From positions 1-11,284 of the forward strand of contig JACZTW010000108.1 of assembly GCA_022573485.1 (NCBI GenBank): a DNA stretch of 11,284 bases, written 5' to 3'. The position numbers were made by a program, and so were the translations under genes. The DNA comes from Planctomycetota bacterium. Lineage in GTDB: Bacteria > Planctomycetota > Phycisphaerae > UBA1845 > CAIVHJ01. Shown in pieces: positions 6,477 to 11,284 of this stretch; positions within the stretch are counted from its first letter, which is position 1; every line of letters begins with the position of its first letter. The notes beneath the pieces are model-generated. The model was not told where the DNA came from. It worked only from the letters and a program-made list of their open reading frames with translations, and searched no databases.

Positions 6477-6491
6477 GGCGGCCTGGCCGCC
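6477..6491. repeat. Perfect GC inverted repeat
   Basis: GGCGGCC-T-GGCCGCC, two 7-base arms around one base. The single-base centre is too tight for an RNA hairpin without losing inner pairs, so a protein-binding palindrome is as likely as a stem-loop. No U-run follows on either strand. Confidence 0.4.
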
Positions 6492-6677
6492 GTTTCATTC
6501 ACCAGTCACTGCCATTCGGGAGGAGTGCCGCAGGTAGTTGCTCAGCCTCGTGGCTGCGTTGCTTCCGGCCTTGCGGTCAGCCGGCTGGACCGATCGAGTT
6601 CACCCCCCAATATAGTGCTGGGGAAAACCCTGCCACGCAACATACGGTGCATGCGCCTTGCCCACTCCGCTCTCGCG

Positions 6678-6706
6678 CAAAAAGGCTTCCAAAATTCTCC
6701 TTTTTG
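6678..6706. repeat. A/T-rich inverted repeat abutting the mraZ -35
   Basis: CAAAAAGG (6678-6685) and CCTTTTTG (6699-6706) are perfect 8-base arms around 13 bases. They end 3 bases before the -35 hexamer. This could be an operator, or insulation against readthrough. The A/T-rich arm just upstream of -35 could also act as an UP-like element. Confidence 0.4.
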
Positions 6707-6709
6707 TAC

Positions 6710-6737
6710 TTGCATCGGTGGGCGAAAGTGGTACAGT
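6710..6737 (+). promoter_or_regulatory. mraZ promoter
   Basis: TTGCAT (6710-6715) and TACAGT (6732-6737) are separated by 16 bases. Initiation would be near 6744, giving a ~44-base leader. No Shine-Dalgarno precedes the mraZ ATG. It is the best sigma-70-type match in the intergenic region and sits where an mraZ/dcw promoter is expected. Confidence 0.6.
6718..6732 (+). promoter_or_regulatory. Candidate MraZ operator (GTGG repeats)
   Basis: GTGGG (6718-6722) and GTGGT (6728-6732) are in the same orientation exactly 10 bases apart, inside the promoter spacer and touching the -10. In E. coli MraZ binds direct TGGG-type repeats with 5-base spacers, that is the same 10-base period. In Mollicutes the box is AAAGTG-like, and AAAGTGG is present at 6725-6731. 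A further ATGGG at 6758-6762 is in phase, 40 bases from the first. Autorepression is inferred. Confidence 0.5.
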
Positions 6738-6787
6738 ATCCTTAAGTCACCCACGCAATGGGTTAACCAGTCGCCTCTAGCCATAGT

Positions 6788-7261
6788 ATGACTTTCACTG
6801 ACGCTTATGAACGCAGCATCGACGCCAAAGGCCGCCTTCAAATCCCTTCACAGCTTCGTGAGATCATGGAGTCGGCCAACCAGGGGCGGTTGCTTTATCT
6901 CGTCCCCGGCGCTCGTTCCGGCACCCTCGCATTATACCCCGCCGCCAAGTTCGAGCAGATGGCTCAATACATGGACAACGCGCCCAGCCCCGATGACGAC
7001 GCGCTTACCTATCAGCAACTATTTTACTCCATGGCTTCACGTTTGGAAATGGACAAACAAGGCCGGATCCTTCTGCCGGAGCGGATGCTCAAGCGTGCCG
7101 ACATCGGCACCGAGCTCATGCTCACTGGAGCGGGAGGCCACCTCGATCTGTGGAACAGAGCGGTATACGAAGAGTTCGTGGAGAGCAACTGGAGCCGCTG
7201 GGCAGAGGTCCAGAAAAAGGCCCGCTTGGCGAGCCGGAAGAAAGCACCCGACGGGTCGTGA
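6788..7261 (+). CDS. mraZ: Transcriptional regulator MraZ
   Basis: MraZ is a nucleoid-associated, ring-forming DNA-binding protein that controls its own dcw operon. The 157-residue protein shows the duplicated SpoVT-AbrB-like architecture. Repeat 1 has SIDAKGRLQIP (residues 10-20) and repeat 2 has RLEMDKQGRILLP (residues 85-97), each with the hallmark D-x-x-GR...P. The C-terminal half ends in LDLWNRAVYEEF, also typical. The carboxyl tail is basic (KKARLASRKK). Length is slightly above the common ~145-150 residues. The ATG start directly precedes MTFTDAYERSIDAKGR, as in the family, although no ribosome binding site is seen. It is the first gene of the rightward cluster. Unlike compact dcw operons, about 470 bases of structured sequence separate it from rsmH. 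Confidence 0.95.
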   Translation: MTFTDAYERSIDAKGRLQIPSQLREIMESANQGRLLYLVPGARSGTLALYPAAKFEQMAQYMDNAPSPDDDALTYQQLFYSMASRLEMDKQGRILLPERMLKRADIGTELMLTGAGGHLDLWNRAVYEEFVESNWSRWAEVQKKARLASRKKAPDGS

Positions 7262-7352
7262 CCCACGATCCCGTCCGCAGCATAACGCACCATGAAGCGA
7301 GAGAAATAAGGCAGGGCCGGTGAGGTTCACACCTCGATCTTCATTCGCCTGC

Positions 7353-7369
7353 CGCGACTAACTGTCGCG
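7353..7369 (+). other. Stem-loop downstream of mraZ
   Basis: CGCGAC-TAACT-GTCGCG, a perfect 6-bp stem with a 5-base loop, 92 bases after the mraZ stop. No U-run follows, so I do not call it a terminator. Confidence 0.4.
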
Positions 7370-7532
7370 ATTCCCTCGACTCTCGCATCTTTTGATATTG
7401 AGCAGTGACCGCTTACCTGCTCGTCGCCAGTGAATGTCTGAGATTCGCATTCAGGTCCGCTGTCCGGCATTAGGAAGCGAACGGATTCGCCGAGCCGATT
7501 CAGCGGTGGACGTGTTCGGTGCCAAGCCATGT

Positions 7533-7564
7533 GCTCAGCATCCCTTGTTCGCAAGGTTCTGAGC
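7533..7564 (+). other. Two-part stem-loop with TTCG loop
   Basis: The outer stem is GCTCAG/CTGAGC (6 bp). After a small internal loop (CATC on one side, TT on the other), the inner stem CCTTG/CAAGG (5 bp) is capped by TTCG. No U-run follows. It looks like a structured RNA element or part of a repeat, rather than a terminator. Confidence 0.5.
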
Positions 7565-7601
7565 AGCCGTTGCGTTGCGGGCGGCATCTGAAACGTACGA
7601 A

Positions 7602-7646
7602 GGGGCGCGCCGTCTGCACGGATGCGTGACGGCGACCCCTGTTTTT
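7602..7646 (+). terminator. Terminator-like hairpin in repeat copy 1 (possible attenuator)
   Basis: CGCCGTC (7608-7614) pairs with GACGGCG (7628-7634) around a 13-base loop. GGGG (7602-7605) pairs with CCCC (7636-7639) across a small internal loop (CG opposite A). TGTTTTT follows directly. This is an intrinsic-terminator layout placed between mraZ and rsmH, so it may uncouple mraZ from the rest of the cluster. Confidence 0.5.
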
Positions 7647-7650
7647 CGTT

Positions 7651-7693
7651 GGGGCGCGCCGTCTGCACGGATGCGTGGCGGCCTCCCCTGTTT
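7651..7693 (+). other. Degenerate hairpin in repeat copy 2
   Basis: The GGGG/CCCC outer stem and a GCCG/CGGC inner core are kept. Base changes in the right arm weaken the inner stem, and only TTT follows. Terminator function is therefore less likely than in copy 1. Confidence 0.35.
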
Positions 7694-7709
7694 CGTCCCG
7701 GTGACGAAA
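7691..7709 (+). other. Stem-loop before rsmH
   Basis: TTTCGTC-CCGGT-GACGAAA, a perfect 7-bp stem with a 5-base loop, directly following the second repeat copy. Confidence 0.45.
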
Positions 7710-7712
7710 TCG

Positions 7713-7732
7713 TGCGTGATTGCGGTCACGCA
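7713..7732 (+). promoter_or_regulatory. Stem-loop reaching the rsmH start codon
   Basis: TGCGTG-ATTGCGGT-CACGCA, a perfect 6-bp stem. Its last base is the A of the ATG at 7732. It could affect initiation at 7732, 7735 or 7744, none of which has a clear Shine-Dalgarno. Confidence 0.35.
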
Positions 7733-8679
7733 TGATGGAACGGATGCCGACGCCTTCGAGGAGCCCCGCGATTGCTCCGCCTGCCGGCCACCAGCCGGTT
7801 TTGTGCCGCGAAGTCATTGATTTGCTCGCCGTCCCCCGGGGCGGCTGCGCCATCGATGCGACGATCGGCCTCGGCGGGCATGCGGCCCTGCTTCTCGACG
7901 AGCTGGGGCCGGACGGCCTGCTGATCGGAATGGACGCCGACGAGGGAAATCTCGAGCTGGCCCGGGAAAACCTCGGCCCCTCGGCAAAGGTCAGGTTGTT
8001 TCACGGACACTTTGAGAATATCGAGGAAGTGTTGAAAGACGTAGGGATCACGACAGTGGACACGGTGCTCGCGGACCTGGGAATTAGCAGCAATCAGCTC
8101 GACGATCCGGCCCGCGGGTTCTCATTCAGTACAGACGGGCCGTTGGACATGAGGATGGATCGACAGTTGCCGACCACCGCGGCGGATCTGGTCAACAAGC
8201 TCTCCCAGACCGAGCTGGCGGACTTGATCTACCACAACGCTCAGGAGCGGGCCAGCAGGCGGATCGCACGGGCCATCTGTATGGCTCGCCATGACCAGCG
8301 GATCACCACGACCACGCAGCTTGCGGACATAATTTGCAAGGCATTAAAGCAAAACCCGGATTCTCACCGATCCAAGATACATCCAGCCACACGATCATTC
8401 ATGGCTCTGCGGATCGCCGTGAACCGTGAACTGGAAGCACTGGAACAGTTTGTTCAGGCGCTGCCGCGTATCCTCAAGCCCGGCGGAAGAGCGGGCGTCA
8501 TCAGCTTCCACAGTCTGGAAGACGGCCTGTGCAAGAGGGCGTTCCGAAAGATGAAAACCGAGGGTTGCGTCAACATCATCACCAAGAGACCCATAACGCC
8601 AACGGCACAGGAGCGCCGAGAGAACCCCCGATCACGCAGCGCTAAATTGCGGGTCGTCGAAAGAACCTCAACGGATTGA
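7732..8679 (+). CDS. rsmH: 16S rRNA (cytosine(1402)-N(4))-methyltransferase RsmH
   Basis: RsmH (MraW) methylates N4 of C1402 in the decoding centre of 16S rRNA using S-adenosylmethionine, in the cytoplasm. All family marks are present in the 315-residue protein: HQPVLCREVIDLL (residues 20-32), SAM motif I IDATIGLGGHAALL (41-54), GMDADEGNLELAREN (66-80), the signature LADLGISSNQLDDPARGF plus SFSTDGPLDMRMD (113-143), HPATRSFMALRIAVNRELEA (217-236), GGRAGVISFHSLED (251-264) and the terminal ENPRSRSAKLRVVER. After SLED the usual Arg is Gly. Start choice is open: ATG at 7732, 7735 or 7744 or TTG at 7720 all precede the conserved HQPVL, and none has a good ribosome binding site. It follows mraZ and precedes the LysM gene by 50 bases. 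Confidence 0.95.
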   Translation: MMERMPTPSRSPAIAPPAGHQPVLCREVIDLLAVPRGGCAIDATIGLGGHAALLLDELGPDGLLIGMDADEGNLELARENLGPSAKVRLFHGHFENIEEVLKDVGITTVDTVLADLGISSNQLDDPARGFSFSTDGPLDMRMDRQLPTTAADLVNKLSQTELADLIYHNAQERASRRIARAICMARHDQRITTTTQLADIICKALKQNPDSHRSKIHPATRSFMALRIAVNRELEALEQFVQALPRILKPGGRAGVISFHSLEDGLCKRAFRKMKTEGCVNIITKRPITPTAQERRENPRSRSAKLRVVERTSTD

Positions 8680-8716
8680 GCGTCCGACGGCGGATCACCA
8701 TGCAGTCAGTAGAGAG

Positions 8717-8722
8717 AAGGAG
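8717..8722 (+). promoter_or_regulatory. Ribosome binding site of the LysM protein
   Basis: AAGGAG, 7 bases before the ATG at 8730. It identifies this ATG as the start rather than the in-frame TTG at 8676 or ATG at 8700. The resulting protein begins MTRETKLGL and then its membrane segment. Confidence 0.75.
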
Positions 8723-8729
8723 CTCTCCC

Positions 8730-9785
8730 ATGACGCGAGAAACCAAACTGGGATTGGTCATCGGCGGCGCGTTCATTTTCTGTTTCGCCCTGATCCTCAG
8801 TCGCACCGAGAATGAGGCGAGTGTCAATCAACAGATCGCCGGCCTGTGGTCATCCAGTCTGGACGAAGAAGACATCACCGAACAGGCAGGTAATGGCGAC
8901 CTTTCGCAATCGCTGATCGCCTACGCGCCCCCCCGTGTCGAACCACAGCCCCACAACCGAACTCGATCACCGCAGTCTGGCGCCGGCCCAGCCCAGGCTG
9001 CGACCCATGGCCCAAGCGCGCCGGCCGAGGTCAACACAGCCCTCCTCCGGGAGGAAACGCCTCAGCCGGATCCCGCGCTTGATGCCGAATTGCGTCAGTC
9101 TCCACCTACCACAACTTCCCCCCCACCTTTCACGGTGACTGACGCGATTACCAATCGTCCCCTGCCCGGACCGAACGAGCCGGACAGAGAGGTTTCACAT
9201 AGCGATCTGGTTCCCACCAAACAGGACGCCGGCGTGGCGGAGCCGGCGGCTTCTGCCGCAGTGCAACGTGCCACGCCGCCGCCCGCGCCACCGAAGAAGA
9301 GGACGCCACGTCCGAAGCCCCGGCGCGTGCAGATCTACGTGGTGGCCAAGAATGACAATCTGACCAAGATTGCCCGTAAGTTCTCTGGCCGGAGGAGCAG
9401 CGGCAAGACCATCGCGCAGTACGTGGATCTGATCTTCGAGACCAACCGTGATGTGCTCAAGGATAAGAACTCGGTCCGAGCCGGCCAGAAACTGCGAATA
9501 CCGATCGAAAAAGCACCGCCCAGTCGCGCGCTCGAAGAAACAGCCCTGGCTGTGGCCGAAGCCGGTCGGCGAGAGAAGGCTGCCGGCGCCCGGAGAACGC
9601 AGAAAGAAACCACGGGCATCGCGTTTCGGTGGTACCAAGTCAAGCCCAAGGACCGCTACACCAAGATCGCGAAGGAGCAACTCGGCAACGAGAAGCGCTG
9701 GAAAGAAATATACGAACTCAACAAGAACATCTTTGCCGATCCGGACCGCATCCGGCCTGGAGTTCGGATCAAGCTGCCCAAGTAA
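8730..9785 (+). CDS. Membrane-anchored protein with two LysM domains, in the dcw cluster
   Basis: This 351-residue protein opens with a short basic stretch and one membrane segment (LGLVIGGAFIFCFALIL, residues 7-23). A long, low-complexity Pro/Ala/Thr/Glu-rich linker follows (~40-198, ending in a basic PPKKRTPRPKPRR patch). Two LysM-type modules come next: residues ~201-258 (VYVVA-type opening IYVVAKNDNLTKIARKF, closing VRAGQKLRIP) and ~300-350 (RWYQVKPKDRYTKIAKEQLG, closing IRPGVRIKLPK). A charged Ala/Glu/Arg helix joins them. LysM modules bind N-acetylglucosamine chains of peptidoglycan, so the protein likely reaches from the membrane to the wall. It lies between rsmH and the ftsL-like gene, 22 bases before the latter, which implies a role in septal wall synthesis. 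No enzymatic domain is seen. Confidence 0.88.
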   Translation: MTRETKLGLVIGGAFIFCFALILSRTENEASVNQQIAGLWSSSLDEEDITEQAGNGDLSQSLIAYAPPRVEPQPHNRTRSPQSGAGPAQAATHGPSAPAEVNTALLREETPQPDPALDAELRQSPPTTTSPPPFTVTDAITNRPLPGPNEPDREVSHSDLVPTKQDAGVAEPAASAAVQRATPPPAPPKKRTPRPKPRRVQIYVVAKNDNLTKIARKFSGRRSSGKTIAQYVDLIFETNRDVLKDKNSVRAGQKLRIPIEKAPPSRALEETALAVAEAGRREKAAGARRTQKETTGIAFRWYQVKPKDRYTKIAKEQLGNEKRWKEIYELNKNIFADPDRIRPGVRIKLPK

Positions 9786-9807
9786 AGCGAGGCACGACGA
9801 TCCACCA

Positions 9808-10101
9808 ATGAACGCACTACGAATCAGCGTGCTGCTATTTTCCTTCGGTTGCGTGGGCATCGTGCTGGCGGGGATTCGGGTTGAGCAAACCCGCTGCATG
9901 GCCCGCATTCAAAACACTCGACTTAAACAACTTTCCCTCAGACGCACTCTGCAGGAGCAGCAGTTGCAGATCGCACGGTTGCGGTCGCCGGATCAATTAA
10001 CCCGTCGCATTGATCGGCTGCGGCTGCAGGTCTTCGCGCCCGAGGAAATTGACCAAATCGCAACCTCTGAGAACCTCAACTTCGCCCTGGTCGGCGATTG
10101 A
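9808..10101 (+). CDS. ftsL: FtsL-like division protein
   Basis: FtsL is a small bitopic scaffold of the FtsQLB subcomplex that activates the septal synthase FtsW-FtsI. The 97-residue product fits this in layout: a short N-terminus, one membrane segment (ISVLLFSFGCVGIVLAGI, residues 6-23), then a heptad-like, Gln/Leu/Arg-rich coiled coil (~26-72, for example LRRTLQEQQLQIARLRSPDQ), and a short tail. Sequence conservation in FtsL is low, so the call rests on topology, size and position directly before ftsI (12 bases between stop and start). The ATG at 9808 is preferred because the membrane segment follows directly. The open frame upstream overlaps the LysM gene out of frame. The ribosome binding site is weak (GAGG 14 bases upstream). 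Confidence 0.75.
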   Translation: MNALRISVLLFSFGCVGIVLAGIRVEQTRCMARIQNTRLKQLSLRRTLQEQQLQIARLRSPDQLTRRIDRLRLQVFAPEEIDQIATSENLNFALVGD

Positions 10102-10113
10102 TTCGCGAGAAGC

Positions 10114-11284
10114 ATGAAATTAAAGTACGTTGATCCTCCGCAGCAGTCGACAAATCGCTGGGGGCATGTCTGCGTCGGGATTGTCGTGCTCTGTTTTGCA
10201 GGCCTGAGCGGCCGCCTGGTCTATCTGCAAACGGCAGCGCGCCCGCGCGCCTTGTCGCACCGCGACCGTCAGCAGACTCGCCGGGTGGATCTGCATGCCC
10301 AGCGCGGCTCAATCTTCGACACGCGAGGCCGACTGCTGGCCGCCAGCGAACCGCAACCCAGCGTGTTCGGCGACCCGCAGCGAATCAAAGACATTGGACA
10401 TGCGGCCTCACAGCTCGCAGCCATCCTCGGAACGTCGAGGGATCGCCTGATTGAGCGGATCGAACGTCGCCGCCACACACGTTTTGTGTGGCTGGCCCGC
10501 AAAGTGTCACCCGGCGAAGCCCAGGCGGTGCGGGCGCTCGACCTGGCGGGCATCGGCATTAAGGACGAGTCGCATCGCTTCTACCCCAATGGACCGGCAC
10601 TGGCGCACGTTTTGGGTTTCGTCAACATCGATGGCGTGGGGCTTGAGGGCCTGGAACTACAATTCAACGACCTCCTCTCCGGCGAGTCGGCTGCGCAGTA
10701 CGCATGGTGCGACCTGCGCCGGCGGCCAATCTGGAGAAAGAGCGAAAGCAGCACCGCTCCGACACACGGCGACAATCTTGTCTTGACCATCGACCTCGTT
10801 ATCCAGCGCTACGTCGAAGAAGCTCTGGAACATGCCGTCACACAGTTCCAGGCCGAAAGCGGCGTGGGCATCGTGATGTCGCCACGCGACGGCGATGTCA
10901 TCGCCATGGCCGGCTATCCAACATTCGACCCGAACTACCACCGCGAATACCCGAGCGCCCACAAGCGCAATCGCTGCCTCACGGATCCAGTCGAGCCGGG
11001 GAGCTGCTTCAAGCCGCTGATCATGTCCGCCGCCCTCAGCGAAGGCGTGGCCCGCCTCGATGAGACCGTGGACTGCGGCAAAGGCGTGTGGTTTTTCGGC
11101 AGTCGCAGAATGCGCGACACGCACGCCAATGGCAAACTCACGTTCGAGGACGTTCTGGTCAAGAGCAGCAACATCGGCATGGGACACATTGGAACTCGTC
11201 TGGGCAACAAAGCGCTATACGAGTACGTTCGCGCCTATGGGTTTGGTGCCCGCACCGGCATCAGCCTGCCCGGCGAAAGTGCCG
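10114..11284 (+). CDS. ftsI: Septal peptidoglycan transpeptidase FtsI / PBP3 (partial)
   Basis: Class B penicillin-binding protein that cross-links septal peptidoglycan outside the cytoplasmic membrane. The first 390 residues are present and the frame runs off the window. Domains visible are a membrane anchor (VCVGIVVLCFAGLSGRLVYL, ~19-38), the pedestal-domain opening RRVDLHAQRGSIFDTRGRLL (56-75), LAHVLGFVNIDGVGLEGLEL (163-182), and the start of the transpeptidase domain after DNLVLTID (220-227) with GDVIAMAGYPTFDPN. The catalytic SxxK motif is EPGSCFKP with Ser297 and Lys300, having Cys where Thr or Val is common. SSN is at 351-353. The KTG motif lies beyond the window. The ATG at 10114 follows the ftsL stop by 12 bases, with a modest GAGAAG-like site. 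Co-transcription with ftsL and the LysM gene is likely. Confidence 0.94.
   Translation, partial: MKLKYVDPPQQSTNRWGHVCVGIVVLCFAGLSGRLVYLQTAARPRALSHRDRQQTRRVDLHAQRGSIFDTRGRLLAASEPQPSVFGDPQRIKDIGHAASQLAAILGTSRDRLIERIERRRHTRFVWLARKVSPGEAQAVRALDLAGIGIKDESHRFYPNGPALAHVLGFVNIDGVGLEGLELQFNDLLSGESAAQYAWCDLRRRPIWRKSESSTAPTHGDNLVLTIDLVIQRYVEEALEHAVTQFQAESGVGIVMSPRDGDVIAMAGYPTFDPNYHREYPSAHKRNRCLTDPVEPGSCFKPLIMSAALSEGVARLDETVDCGKGVWFFGSRRMRDTHANGKLTFEDVLVKSSNIGMGHIGTRLGNKALYEYVRAYGFGARTGISLPGESA

Larger units (their letters stand above)
6329..6787. other. Divergent intergenic region between the HEAT-repeat gene and mraZ
   Basis: About 460 bases with no ORF that I find convincing on either strand and no tRNA-like fold. 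It holds the mraZ promoter at its right end, a 15-base perfect GC palindrome (6477-6491), a 10-base palindrome GCTCGCGAGC (6365-6374), an 8-base palindrome AGCCGGCT (6578-6585) and an A/T-rich inverted repeat next to the mraZ -35. I could not pick a convincing promoter for the HEAT-repeat gene. Confidence 0.6.
7602..7699 (+). repeat. 49-bp imperfect tandem repeat, two copies
   Basis: Copy 1 starts at 7602 and copy 2 at 7651. The first 27 bases (GGGGCGCGCC...GATGCGTG) are identical. They are followed by CGGC and CCCCTGTTT in both, with three substitutions between these blocks and a 2-base length difference in the T-run. Each copy contains an inverted repeat. Confidence 0.85.
7262..7731 (+). 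other. Structured mraZ-rsmH intergenic region
   Basis: About 470 bases without a gene I can support. Several clean stem-loops stand in a row: 7353-7369, 7533-7564, 7602-7639, 7651-7688, 7691-7709 and 7713-7732, the last touching the rsmH start. Two of them are copies of a 49-bp tandem repeat. No convincing promoter for rsmH is visible here. A minus-strand ORF (7327-7530) is discussed among the rejected items. Confidence 0.65.

Noticed and set aside
7327..7530. Minus-strand ORF of 67 codons ending ARVEGIATVSRGRRMKIEV
   Set aside because: It has a somewhat protein-like end, but there is no good ribosome binding site, no recognisable domain, and its extended form runs into the 49-bp repeat. Kept only as a remote possibility.
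7602..7699. CRISPR array
   Set aside because: There are only two adjacent repeat units with no spacer between them, and the repeat has terminator-like hairpins.
7535..7853. Minus-strand ORFs with repeated RIRADGAP / HPCRRRAP peptides
   Set aside because: The peptide repetition is just the tandem DNA repeat read in two frames. There is no domain and a large overlap with rsmH.
9448..9807. 120-codon upstream extension of the FtsL-like ORF
   Set aside because: It overlaps the LysM domains out of frame and would bury the FtsL membrane segment mid-protein.

Overview
The window looks like chromosomal DNA from a moderately GC-rich Planctomycetota-type bacterium, perhaps a Phycisphaerae-like lineage. 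This is an inference. It rests on the Cys4 zinc-ribbon signature of the CGYDLR...CPECG type in a 43-residue ORF near the left end, a HEAT-repeat membrane protein, mixed ATG/GTG/TTG starts with irregular Shine-Dalgarno use, and a division/cell-wall (dcw) cluster that still has mraZ, rsmH, ftsL and ftsI. Species cannot be named from this sequence alone.

Layout. (1) 1-857, minus strand: a tight cluster of small genes. It has an unrecognised 148-residue protein, a 43-residue zinc-ribbon ORF starting on TTG inside the previous stop region, and a membrane/zinc-ribbon protein cut by the window edge, each overlapping the next. A 26-codon hydrophobic ORF lies upstream. (2) 964-1887, plus strand: an LpxL/HtrB-like acyltransferase with a changed catalytic motif. 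(3) 1904-3151, minus strand, convergent with it: a lipoprotein with a matrixin-type zinc protease motif. (4) 3434-6328, minus strand: a HEAT-repeat membrane protein, then cdaA (diadenylate cyclase) and cdaR (YbbR domains), the last two overlapping by 13 bases. (5) 6329-6787: a divergent intergenic region with a good mraZ promoter. (6) 6788-11284, plus strand: the start of the dcw cluster, mraZ - rsmH - a membrane-anchored two-LysM protein - ftsL-like - ftsI (open at the right edge).

How the parts fit. MraZ probably autoregulates from the promoter that carries 10-bp-spaced GTGG repeats. Between mraZ and rsmH lies a gene-free stretch of about 470 bases that ends in a near-continuous row of stem-loops. 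Two of these are copies of a 49-bp tandem repeat, the first copy looks like an intrinsic terminator, and the last stem reaches the rsmH start codon. Downstream, RsmH (16S rRNA methyltransferase), the LysM protein, FtsL and the FtsI transpeptidase make up a septal peptidoglycan module. The LysM gene in the slot before ftsL is the most unusual part of that module. The divergent cdaAR unit makes c-di-AMP in other bacteria and is tied there to envelope and osmotic homeostasis. Here the CdaA DGA motif reads DMG.

Most confident calls: mraZ, rsmH, cdaA, cdaR, ftsI, the LysM protein and the matrixin-like protease. Most tentative: promoters, the 26-codon ORF and the exact start codons of the acyltransferase, the protease and rsmH.
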